64,000 bases of DNA, from positions 62,001 through 126,000 of the forward strand of contig DAOUGI010000006.1 of assembly GCA_034429215.1 (NCBI GenBank), in the 5' to 3' direction. Every line of letters begins with the position of its first letter. The first letter of the stretch is position 1. This document shows positions 15,509 to 23,325 of the stretch, one piece after another. The translations under genes were made by a program, and so were the position numbers. The notes under the pieces were generated by a model that was not told the origin of the DNA, ran no database searches, and saw only the letters and a program-made list of their open reading frames with translations. The DNA comes from JAFGOG01 sp034429215 (GTDB taxonomy: Bacteria > Chloroflexota > Anaerolineae > JAAYZQ01).

Positions 15509-15874
15509 GTGCCAAGAGCAAAAGGCGGGCCCCGGACCCGCGATCGTCATAATAAAGTACTGAAATTCACCAAGGGCCAGTTTGGCGGCAAGCATCGCCT
15601 GTTCCGACGCGGCAACGAGGCGATGATGAAGTCGATGTGGTACATGACCCGCGACCGGCGCGACCGCAAGCGCGATTTCCGCCGGCTGTGGATCGCCCGC
15701 ATCAATGCTGCGGCCCACCTGCACGACATTTCCTACAGCCGCTTCATGTACGGCCTAAAGCAGGCCGGCATCGAGCTGGATCGCAAGACACTGGCTGACC
15801 TGGCCGTCCGCGACGAAGCGGCCTTTGCCCGGTTGGCCGAGTTAGCAAAAGCGCAGCAGGCAGCCACGAGCTGA
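15509..15874 (+). CDS. rplT: Ribosomal protein bL20
   Basis: 121 residues, an early 50S assembly protein and in other bacteria the repressor of the rpmI-rplT messages. The motifs KVLKFTKGQFGGKHRLFRRG, MYMTRDRRDRKRDFRRLWI-like and INAAAHLHDISYSRFMYGLK are diagnostic. The start is GTG at 15509 with AAAGGAG upstream. The 83-base gap to rpmI carries the dispersed AGCGCTGATAGCTGATA motif. Confidence 0.97.
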   Translation: MPRAKGGPRTRDRHNKVLKFTKGQFGGKHRLFRRGNEAMMKSMWYMTRDRRDRKRDFRRLWIARINAAAHLHDISYSRFMYGLKQAGIELDRKTLADLAVRDEAAFARLAELAKAQQAATS

Positions 15875-15902
15875 TCGGCTGCCCGGCCGGCCCGCTGATC
15901 CG

Positions 15903-16673
15903 GTGATCACCAGTATTCACCACGATCAAGCAAAATATGTCCGGTCCCTCGCCCGGCGACAGGCGCGCCAGCGAGAGGGCCGGTTTGTTGTCGAGGGCAC
16001 CCGGCTGGCAGAAGAGGTCGTGAGAGCGGGCGTGAGGCCCGCTCTCGTATTTTATACCGAGGCGTGGGCCGCCTCCCCGGCCGGCCGGCGCTTGTTGCCG
16101 GCGCTCAGGCCGGCCGACCAGGGTGACTGGCCGGTGAGCGAGACGGTCCTGGCAGCGTGCAGCGACACGGAGACACCACAGGGTGTGCTGGCCGTCGTTC
16201 CGTTCCTGTCGATCGCGCCTCGACCGGGGTTGATCCTGATCCTAGATCAGATCCGCGATCCCGGCAACATGGGCGCTATCCTCCGCTCTGCCGAAGCGTC
16301 AGGCGCGGGGCAGGTGATCCTGGCACCCGGCACAGTCGACCTGTACAACCCCAAAGTGGTGCGGGGGGCAATGGGCGCTCACTTTCGCCTGCCGGCAGCC
16401 AGTCTGGACTGGCCGGCAATCGCTGAGCGCATCGCCGGCCTGGCGGTGTGGCTGGCCGATGCTGTCGGCGAGACCTCCTGCGACCGGGTAGACTGGACGA
16501 TCCCCTCAGCGCTGATCGTGGGCGGCGAAGCGGCCGGGGCAGGGGAGCGGGCCGCCGCGCTCGCTACCGGACGGGTGTCAATACCGATGGCCGGCGGCGC
16601 CGAATCGCTCAACGCGGCGATGGCCGCCACGGTGATCCTGTTCGAGGCGGCCCGTCAGAGCAGGACAAGATGA
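15903..16673 (+). CDS. TrmH/SpoU family RNA 2'-O-methyltransferase
   Basis: 256 residues, with an N-terminal substrate-binding domain (FVVEGTRLAEEVVRAG) and a SPOUT knot methylase domain. The domain carries motif 1 LDQIRDPGNMGAILRSAEASG (about residues 118-137), the VRGAMGAHFRLP segment, and motif 3 VSIPMAGGAESLNAAMAATV. These proteins methylate the 2'-OH of a ribose in rRNA or tRNA with S-adenosylmethionine; the exact nucleotide cannot be assigned. The GTG start lies 28 bases after rplT and has a weak ribosome site. Its stop overlaps the next start (ATGA), so it is the end of the ribosomal operon or the beginning of a coupled pair. Confidence 0.88.
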   Translation: MITSIHHDQAKYVRSLARRQARQREGRFVVEGTRLAEEVVRAGVRPALVFYTEAWAASPAGRRLLPALRPADQGDWPVSETVLAACSDTETPQGVLAVVPFLSIAPRPGLILILDQIRDPGNMGAILRSAEASGAGQVILAPGTVDLYNPKVVRGAMGAHFRLPAASLDWPAIAERIAGLAVWLADAVGETSCDRVDWTIPSALIVGGEAAGAGERAAALATGRVSIPMAGGAESLNAAMAATVILFEAARQSRTR

Positions 16674-17860
16674 GAATTCGGTCTATAACCTGCCTTGTAA
16701 ACGCCGGCAGCGAGGCCATTCAGGCAGCCGGCCGCCTGGGGAGCGAGGCGCGGAAGGCGTTTGAAAATGCCGGCCTGGCGGTGCAGACCACCCGCCTGGC
16801 CACGCAGCCGCTGTCGCTCCTGCGCGGCGATCCGGTGCAGTTAGCTCACAAGATGTGGCCACAGTGCGCCGCCGCCGGCATCGATTACCTGTCATTGGGG
16901 CCGGTCCTGGCCGACACACCCGGCGCCGACCTATCGCTCATCGGCCAGATCCCGGAGATGATCCGGGGTACCGGCGCTGTGTTTTGTGGCGTGCTTGTCG
17001 CCCGGCGGGGACAAGGCATAAACCTGGCGGCCATCCGGCGTACAGCTTGGGCCATCCGCGACATTGCCCACACCACCGACCTGGGCTTTGGCAACCTGCG
17101 GCTGGCCGCCCTGGCCAACGTTGGCCCGGGCGCGCCATTCTTTCCGGCGGCCTACCACGACGGCGGCCCGCCGGCCGTGGCCGTGGCCACCGAGTCGGCC
17201 GACCTGGCTGTGGCTGCCTTTTCCCAGGCCGGCTCACTGGATGAGGCGCGCGACAAGCTGATAGGTGCGGTCGAGGCGGCAGCCAGGCAGATCAGTTCCC
17301 TGCTCGAGCCGCTGGTCAGGCGACACGGCTTTCGCTTCGCCGGCATCGACCTGACGCCGGCGCCGTTCCCTGAGCAGACGCGCAGTATCGCCCAGGCCAT
17401 CGAGCGATTGGGCGTCGACCGCTTTGGTGCAGCAGGCACACTGTTTGCGGCTTCGTTCATTACAGACTGCCTGCGCCGGTCGGTCTATCCGCGCTGTGGG
17501 TTCAACGGGCTGATGCTGCCGGTGCTCGAAGATGCAACACTGGCCGAGCGCAGCCGCGACGGGCTGTACACCGTCAACGACCTGCTCCTCTACTCGGCGG
17601 TGTGCGGCACCGGGCTCGACACGGTGCCGCTTCCGGGAGACGTAGCTGAGGAGGAGCTGGCCGGCATTCTGCTCGATATGGCAGCCCTGGCACTCCGCCT
17701 CGACAAGCCCTTGACCGCCCGGCTGATGCCGGTGCCAGGGGCGCAGGCGGGCGATTTGACCACTTTTGATTTTGATTACTTTGCCAATGGCCGCGTCCTG
17801 GCCGTCAAAAGGCTGGGGAGCCCAGGGCTTTTCCAGCGGGCAGACTGGCTGGCGATCTAG
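16670..17860 (+). CDS. DUF711 / UPF0210 family protein
   Basis: 396 residues from the ATG overlapping the upstream TGA. It matches the DUF711 family of cytosolic proteins of unknown function: an N-terminal MRIRSITCLVNAG start, a central ARFAGIDLTPAPFP-like segment (FRFAGIDLTPAPFPEQTRS), and the C-terminal FDFDYFANGRVLAVK. An in-frame extension to 16448 exists but lies wholly inside the methylase gene and is rejected. In other bacteria members are often paired with an ACT-domain protein (UPF0237), which is not seen here. The pairing with an RNA methylase looks like operon filling rather than a functional link. Confidence 0.82.
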   Translation: MRIRSITCLVNAGSEAIQAAGRLGSEARKAFENAGLAVQTTRLATQPLSLLRGDPVQLAHKMWPQCAAAGIDYLSLGPVLADTPGADLSLIGQIPEMIRGTGAVFCGVLVARRGQGINLAAIRRTAWAIRDIAHTTDLGFGNLRLAALANVGPGAPFFPAAYHDGGPPAVAVATESADLAVAAFSQAGSLDEARDKLIGAVEAAARQISSLLEPLVRRHGFRFAGIDLTPAPFPEQTRSIAQAIERLGVDRFGAAGTLFAASFITDCLRRSVYPRCGFNGLMLPVLEDATLAERSRDGLYTVNDLLLYSAVCGTGLDTVPLPGDVAEEELAGILLDMAALALRLDKPLTARLMPVPGAQAGDLTTFDFDYFANGRVLAVKRLGSPGLFQRADWLAI

Positions 17861-17924
17861 ACCTATTTCGTGCTGCGTGTTGCGTGTTGCGTGACCAAGC
17901 ACGGAACACAAAACACGACACGGA
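17861..17924. repeat. Low-complexity CGTGTTGCGTG inverted repeat before fusA
   Basis: TCGTGCTGCGTGTTGCGTGTT and the downstream CACGGAACACAAAACACGAC are roughly complementary with internal repetition. The whole gap before the EF-G gene is this element; the function is unknown. Confidence 0.5.
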
Positions 17925-20003
17925 ATGAGTGAAATGGAAAACAACCAACTGACTACTATTCGAAATATCGGCATCATCGCCCACATCGACGCCGGCAAGA
18001 CGACGGTCACCGAGCGGGTGCTATTCCACGCCGGCCGTACCCACCGCCTGGGCAACGTCGACGAAGGCACGACCGTGACCGACTTTATGCCCCAGGAGCG
18101 GGAGCGGGGCATCACCATCCAGGCGGCGGCCATCACCTGCGACTGGCGCGATCATCAGATCAACCTGATCGACACGCCGGGCCACATCGACTTTACCGCC
18201 GAAGTCCAGCGCAGCCTGCGCGTGCTGGACGGCGGCATAGTGGTGTTCGATGGTGTGGCCGGCGTCGAGCCCCAGTCAGAGACCGTGTGGCGCCAGGCCG
18301 ACCGCTACAGCGTGCCGCGCATCTGCTTTGCCAACAAGATGGACCGCACCGGCGCCGACTACTGGCGCACCATCCAGGCCATCGCCCGGCGCCTGGGCGC
18401 CCATCCGGTAGCCGTCCAGATGCCGATCGGCGCCGAGAGCAATTTCCGCGGCGTGGTGGACCTGATCGAACAGAAAGCGATCCTCTACTGCGGCGCTGAG
18501 CACACTGAGCCAGAAGTTGCCGGCGTGCCGGAAGAGCTGCTCACAGAGGTTGCCCGCCGCCGCGAAGAAATGATCGAGCGGCTGGCCGAGGCCGACGACG
18601 ACCTGGCCGAGCGTTACCTGGCAGGAGAGGTCTTGCCGCCGGCAGAGCTGCGGTCGGCCCTCCGCCGGGCAACGTTGGCCAACAAGGCGGTGCCGGTCCT
18701 GTGCGGCACCGCCCTGCGTAACAAAGGGATCCAACTCCTGCTCGACGCCGTGATCGACTATCTGCCGTCGCCGCTGGATGTGCCACCCCTGGCCGGCATG
18801 GATCCCGATACCGGCGAGCCGGTGGCCTGCCTGGCCGATCCCGAAGAGCCGGCCGTGGCGCTCGTGTTCAAGATCAACACCGACCCATACATCGGCCGGC
18901 TGGCCTACCTGCGCGTCTACTCCGGGACGGTGCGCCGTGGCAGCGCGCTGCTCAACAGCAACAGCACAAAGCGGGAGCGGATCGGCCGCCTGGTGCGCAT
19001 GTACGCCGACCGCCGTGAAGAGGTGGACGAGATCCGCGCCGGCGATATCGGCGCGGTGCTGGGCCTGAAAGGCACCACCACCGGTGAGACCTTGTGCGCC
19101 GAGGAACGACCGGTACGCCTGGAGGAGATCTCCTTCCCGGCGCCGGTCATCGAGCTGGCCGTCGAGCCACGCACCAAGGCCGACCAGGACAAGATGTCGC
19201 TGGCTTTGCAGCGGCTGGTGGACGAGGACCCCACCCTCCAGGTACGCACCGACGAGCGGCTGGGCCAAACCGTCCTGGCCGGTATGGGCGAGCTGCACCT
19301 GGATGTGGTGATCGAGCGGATGCGCCGCGAATTTGGCGTGGCGGCTCAGGTAGGCCGGCCGCAGGTAGCTTATTATGAAACCATCACCCAGCCGGCCCAG
19401 GCCGAAGGCCGGCTGGTCAAGCAGACCGGCGGCCATGGCCAGTTTGCCGTCGTCGAGCTGGAAGTGGAGCCGCTGCCTTCCGGCAGTGGCATCGTCTTTG
19501 AAAACAAGGTGATAGGCGGCGCTGTGCCTAGGCAGTTTATCCCGGCCATCGAGGCCGGCGTGCGCGATGGGCTGGCCCGCGGTGTCGTCGCCGGCCATCC
19601 TATCATCGACCTCAAAGTGGCGCTGGTCGACGGCAAGACCCACGAAGTCGACTCGTCTGAGATGGCCTTTCGCGTCGCCTCGTCGATGGGGGTGCGGAGT
19701 GCGGTGGGCAAGGCCAGTCCAATCCTGCTCGAGCCGATCATGCACGTCGAGGTAGTCACCCCTGACGACTACCTGGGCGACGTGATCGGCGATCTGAGCG
19801 CCCGGTCGGCAAGCATCACCGGCATCGAGCCGCAAAACGGCAGCGGCCAAGTGGTGCAGGCCCACGTGCCTCTGGCCGCCATGTTTGGCTATGCCACCAC
19901 CCTGCGCTCTCGCACCCAGGGCCGCGGCGTCTTTGTCATGGAATTCGACCACTATGCCCAAGTGTCGGCGGAGACAGTCAAGGCGCGAGAGCAGGCCAGA
20001 TAG
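17925..20003 (+). CDS. fusA: Translation elongation factor G
   Basis: 692 residues, a five-domain GTPase that drives translocation. G motifs are AHIDAGKTT (G1), RERGITI (G2), DTPGHIDF (G3) and NKMD (G4). Domains III-V follow with GMGELHLDVVIERM and the domain IV loop GGHGQFAVV. The length matches EF-G and differs from TypA, LepA and the tetracycline-resistance proteins. It is not next to rpsG or tuf, so it may be the housekeeping copy moved out of the str operon, or a second paralogue. The ATG lies in a poor ribosome site, AATGAGTGAAATGG, so a start a few codons downstream (ATG 17934) is possible. Confidence 0.93.
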   Translation: MSEMENNQLTTIRNIGIIAHIDAGKTTVTERVLFHAGRTHRLGNVDEGTTVTDFMPQERERGITIQAAAITCDWRDHQINLIDTPGHIDFTAEVQRSLRVLDGGIVVFDGVAGVEPQSETVWRQADRYSVPRICFANKMDRTGADYWRTIQAIARRLGAHPVAVQMPIGAESNFRGVVDLIEQKAILYCGAEHTEPEVAGVPEELLTEVARRREEMIERLAEADDDLAERYLAGEVLPPAELRSALRRATLANKAVPVLCGTALRNKGIQLLLDAVIDYLPSPLDVPPLAGMDPDTGEPVACLADPEEPAVALVFKINTDPYIGRLAYLRVYSGTVRRGSALLNSNSTKRERIGRLVRMYADRREEVDEIRAGDIGAVLGLKGTTTGETLCAEERPVRLEEISFPAPVIELAVEPRTKADQDKMSLALQRLVDEDPTLQVRTDERLGQTVLAGMGELHLDVVIERMRREFGVAAQVGRPQVAYYETITQPAQAEGRLVKQTGGHGQFAVVELEVEPLPSGSGIVFENKVIGGAVPRQFIPAIEAGVRDGLARGVVAGHPIIDLKVALVDGKTHEVDSSEMAFRVASSMGVRSAVGKASPILLEPIMHVEVVTPDDYLGDVIGDLSARSASITGIEPQNGSGQVVQAHVPLAAMFGYATTLRSRTQGRGVFVMEFDHYAQVSAETVKAREQAR

Positions 20004-20024
20004 GGCCAAGAAGGAGTTAACCTT

Positions 20025-20999
20025 ATGAGCTGGTGGGACTCGTTTGTCAAATGGCTGCGTTCACTCATGGGCTCGCCGCCGGTGCCGCCAGACCAGCCAG
20101 AGCCGATGCACCGGCGGGTACTGCTGCTCATTTTCAATCCAGCCATCCCCTCACAGGGCAGGCGAAAGCTGACCAAAGTCCTGGGCTGGAACGATCCTGA
20201 CCGCCTGGCCCAAGATCATGCCGCCGACCTGCGCGACGCCAGCGGCGGCCTGGCCGATTTCCAGGTTGTCAACCGGATCGAAGTCGATGGCTGGCCGGTC
20301 AAGATCGACGGCTTTCGCTACAGCCCAGACGAATTTGTCAAGTGCTGGTCCAACGGAGGCGGCTGGCACAAGCCGGACCTGGTCGACTATCCACGGATCG
20401 TCGCCGATTATAACCTCTCAGAGCAGGTTGCCGCCGACAGGATCGATGAGGTATGGATGTTCGGCTCGCCCTGGGCCGGGTTCTGGGAATCGAGCATGGC
20501 CGGGCCAGGGGCCTTCTGGTGTAACTCAAGCCCCATACCCAACACCGGCGCCGCCGGCCGCCGGTTCATCATCATGGGTTTTAACTTTGAGCGCGGCGGT
20601 GGCGAGATGCTAGAGAGCTTTAGCCACCGGGTCGAATCGCACCTAGAGCGCGTCTGGCAGCAGGAGAGCGGCGAGCAAAATCTGTGGAAACAGTTCATCC
20701 GCTACGACAAGATCGCACCGGGCCAGGCCAACTGTGGCAACGTCCACTATGCGCCCAATAGCACCACGGATTATGACTGGGGCAACCCAAGGTACGTGCC
20801 AAGCTACTGCGACGATTGGCTCACTTTTCCCAACATGAAAGGGGTGGCAAGACAGGTCAACAGCGCCGAGTGGGGCGGCGGTGACATCCGCGCCCACCAC
20901 CTCTGGTGGCTGCGCCATCTGCCCCGAGCCGGCGGGCAGACCAACGGGATCTCGAACAACTGGTGGGCTTTTGCCATCGACCCCAACATGGTGTCATAA
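20025..20999 (+). CDS. Uncharacterised Trp-rich protein, 324 residues
   Basis: No family is recognised with certainty. An AAGGAG ribosome site precedes the ATG. The N terminus MSWWDSFVKWLRSLMGSPP is a hydrophobic/amphipathic helix but not a clear signal peptide. The body is rich in Trp, Asn, Gly and His, as in VWMFGSPWAGFWESS, RRFIIMGFNFERGGGEMLES, CGNVHYAPNSTTDYDWGNP and RAHHLWWLRHLPR. The segment GGGEMLESFSHRVESHLERV has E-x3-H spacing that could bind metal, but no HExxH is present. It follows the EF-G gene by 21 bases and precedes the ferredoxin by 55. The composition suggests an enzyme or carbohydrate-interacting protein; this is only a guess. Confidence 0.6.
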   Translation: MSWWDSFVKWLRSLMGSPPVPPDQPEPMHRRVLLLIFNPAIPSQGRRKLTKVLGWNDPDRLAQDHAADLRDASGGLADFQVVNRIEVDGWPVKIDGFRYSPDEFVKCWSNGGGWHKPDLVDYPRIVADYNLSEQVAADRIDEVWMFGSPWAGFWESSMAGPGAFWCNSSPIPNTGAAGRRFIIMGFNFERGGGEMLESFSHRVESHLERVWQQESGEQNLWKQFIRYDKIAPGQANCGNVHYAPNSTTDYDWGNPRYVPSYCDDWLTFPNMKGVARQVNSAEWGGGDIRAHHLWWLRHLPRAGGQTNGISNNWWAFAIDPNMVS

Positions 21000-21054
21000 A
21001 TGCCACAAATCTGCGTAGATCAGCATTAATCTGCGTCTGACCAAGGAGACCATG

Positions 21055-21468
21055 ATGCCCAAGATCCTCACCGCTCCCGCCATGGCCCGCTGCATCGACT
21101 GTAATTCGTGCATGCTGGCCTGCGCGCGGATGGTCTACAACAGCTTTTCGCCCCACAAGAGCGCCATCCAGATCCGCAGTCGCGGTGGAGCGATGGGCCG
21201 GATGGCCGCCAACATTTGCACCGCGTGCGCCGAGCCGGTGCCGTGCGTTGAGGCCTGCCCCACCGAGGCGCTGACCGTCCGCGCCGGCGGGCGGGGCATG
21301 ACCTACCGCAAGGCAGAGTGCATCGGCTGCCATCAGTGTGTCGAGGCCTGCCCGGTGCAGGTCATCGGTTGGGATGAAAAAGAGTCCAAGCCGGTGGTGT
21401 GCGTCTTTTGCGGGCAGTGCGTCCGCTTCTGCCCCCACGACTGCCTGGCGCTGGAGGAGGTGGGCTGA
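21055..21468 (+). CDS. Polyferredoxin subunit for aldehyde ferredoxin oxidoreductase
   Basis: 137 residues with four cysteine clusters: CIDCNSCMLAC (about 13-23), CTACAEPVPCVEACP, CIGCHQCVEACP and CVFCGQCVRFCP. This is enough for several [4Fe-4S] clusters of the HycB/AOR-associated type. Start ATG 21055 is preferred to ATG 21052 because AAGGAG is then 6 bases away. Its TGA overlaps the oxidoreductase start (ATGA), a strong sign of translational coupling and of an electron-carrier role for that enzyme. Confidence 0.88.
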   Translation: MPKILTAPAMARCIDCNSCMLACARMVYNSFSPHKSAIQIRSRGGAMGRMAANICTACAEPVPCVEACPTEALTVRAGGRGMTYRKAECIGCHQCVEACPVQVIGWDEKESKPVVCVFCGQCVRFCPHDCLALEEVG

Positions 21469-23216
21469 TGCTGAACGCCGATTTCATCCGCATCCTCCAC
21501 GTCGACCTGACGACCGGCAAGAGCCACGTCGAGGACCGGGGCGACCTTTTTCGCGACTACCTGGGCGGGACCGGCGTGGCCATGCGGCTGCTGGACGAGC
21601 TGGTCCGCGCCGACCTGGATCCCTTTGACCCTGCCCAACCGGTCATTTTGGCCATAGGCCCGCTGACCACCATCTTTCCGGTGGTGACCAAGGCGGCGGC
21701 GACATTTCGCTCGCCGCTGACCGGTGAATATGGCGAGAGCCATGCCGGCGGCCATTTCGCCTCGGCCTTGCGCTATGCCGGCTACGACGCGCTGGTGATC
21801 ACCGGCGCCGCCCAACGGCTCGTCTATCTGCTGATCGACGGCGACCGGGTCGAGATCCGCCCTGCCGACGCCATGGCCGGCATGGACACCATCGAGACCG
21901 GCCGGGTCATCCGCAACCAGGTCGAGGGCGCCGGCCATCGCAGCATCCTCCGCATCGGACCGGCCGGCGAGCGGCGGGTGCGCTACGCCAGCGTCAACGT
22001 CGATACCTGGCGTCACTTTGGCCGCCTGGGGCTGGGAGCAGTGTTGGGCAGCAAGAATCTGAAGGCAGTGGCCGTCCTCGGCCAGAAACACCTGCCCCTG
22101 CCGGACGACTCGCGCGCCTACAAAAAGGCCTACGCCGAGGTGTACGACAAGGTTCTGCACACCGACGCCATGAAAAAATACCATGAGCTGGGCACCCCTT
22201 CCAACGTCCTGCCCCTCAATGAGCTAGGTGCGCTGCCCACCTACAACGTGCGCCAGGGCTACTTTGGCGAGGCCGAGGAGATCAGCGGCGAGGCGTTTGC
22301 CGACCACGATCTGATCACCAAGCACGCCTGCGCCGGCTGCCAGATAGGCTGCATCCATATCGCCCTCTACCGCCGGCCCTTCGCCCCCGGATGGGAGTAC
22401 GAATCGACCATGGTGGCCTACGATCACGAGCTGATCTATGCCGTCGGCTCGCTGCTGGGCGTCGGCAGTCGCGACGGCGTGCTGCACCTGATCGAGGAGA
22501 TCGACCGGCTGGGCATGGACACTATCTCGTGTGGGACGGCCCTGGCATGGGCTACAGAGGCGATGGAGTGCGGGGCAGTCAAGCCTGAGCAACTCGGTGG
22601 CATTGACTTGCGTTGGGGCGACGCCGATCGCTACGGCCGGGCAGTGGCGGCTATCGCCCGCGGCGATACGGAGCTGGGGCAGTGGCTGGGCCAGGGAGAG
22701 GTCGCTGCCGCTCGCCACTACGGAGGCCAGGACTATGTGGCCGCTTCCGGCGGGCAGGGGATCTCTGGCTACTGGACCGGCTATGCCCAGGTGGTGGGCC
22801 ACCTGCTGGGCGCGCGCCACTCGCATCTGGACAACGCCGGCTATGCAATCGACCAGAAGCTAGAGCCCTACACCGACGAGGCGATCGTTGACCGGATCAT
22901 CGCCGACGAGGCGGAGCGGATCGTCCAGACGAGCATCGCCATCTGCCTCTTTGCCCGGGGGGTGTACGACCTGGAGACAGTAAGCCAGGCGCTGGGCAGC
23001 ATCGGCATCCAGCGCAGCGTCGATGAGCTGCGGGCCATGGGCCAGCGGGTCTACTGGGAGCGGGTCCGCCTGCGCGATCGGCTCGGCTTCCAGGCTCGCC
23101 TTGAGGACCTGCCTCGCCGCTTTTTTGAGACACCCACCCCGCGTGGCCAGCTCGACCCGGCGCGGGTGGCCCGCCTGCTGGAGCTATACCAGGCCCGCCA
23201 GGCGGCGGCGATCTAG
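21468..23216 (+). CDS. Aldehyde ferredoxin oxidoreductase (tungsten/molybdopterin enzyme)
   Basis: 582 residues of the AOR family, which oxidise aldehydes to acids (or reduce acids) with ferredoxin through a bis-pterin tungsten site. The N-terminal domain has FRDYLGGTGVAMRLLDEL, and the pterin-binding region has YGESHAGGHFASALRYAGYDALVI. The [4Fe-4S] cysteines are in CAGCQIGC, with the fourth likely in SIAICLFARG near the C terminus. The ATG at 21468 is chosen over an upstream in-frame start because it overlaps the ferredoxin stop. The substrate cannot be inferred. The lipoate operon starts 110 bases downstream with its own promoter. Confidence 0.92.
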   Translation: MLNADFIRILHVDLTTGKSHVEDRGDLFRDYLGGTGVAMRLLDELVRADLDPFDPAQPVILAIGPLTTIFPVVTKAAATFRSPLTGEYGESHAGGHFASALRYAGYDALVITGAAQRLVYLLIDGDRVEIRPADAMAGMDTIETGRVIRNQVEGAGHRSILRIGPAGERRVRYASVNVDTWRHFGRLGLGAVLGSKNLKAVAVLGQKHLPLPDDSRAYKKAYAEVYDKVLHTDAMKKYHELGTPSNVLPLNELGALPTYNVRQGYFGEAEEISGEAFADHDLITKHACAGCQIGCIHIALYRRPFAPGWEYESTMVAYDHELIYAVGSLLGVGSRDGVLHLIEEIDRLGMDTISCGTALAWATEAMECGAVKPEQLGGIDLRWGDADRYGRAVAAIARGDTELGQWLGQGEVAAARHYGGQDYVAASGGQGISGYWTGYAQVVGHLLGARHSHLDNAGYAIDQKLEPYTDEAIVDRIIADEAERIVQTSIAICLFARGVYDLETVSQALGSIGIQRSVDELRAMGQRVYWERVRLRDRLGFQARLEDLPRRFFETPTPRGQLDPARVARLLELYQARQAAAI

Positions 23217-23274
23217 TCGAAACAGACCACGGGGTGCAGCGACAGAGGCGGAGGCGGCGCCAAGCAAAAGGGAT

Positions 23275-23303
23275 TTGACAGGCGGTGCTGCGGATGATAT
23301 ACT
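23275..23303 (+). promoter_or_regulatory. Promoter of the lipoate assembly operon
   Basis: Exact TTGACA (23275-23280) and TATACT (23298-23303) with a 17-base spacer. Initiation near 23310 leaves a leader of only about 15 bases before the TTG start at 23326. Confidence 0.85.
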
Positions 23304-23325
23304 CGCTCACTGTGGAGAACCAATA

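Noticed and set aside
16448..16669. Upstream in-frame extension of the DUF711 protein
   Set aside because: It lies wholly within the RNA methylase gene; the ATG overlapping the methylase stop gives the exact family N terminus.
18276..20009. 577-codon open frame on the minus strand opposite EF-G
   Set aside because: Shadow of the GC-rich EF-G gene; composition is His/Gly/Leu-rich without any family motif.
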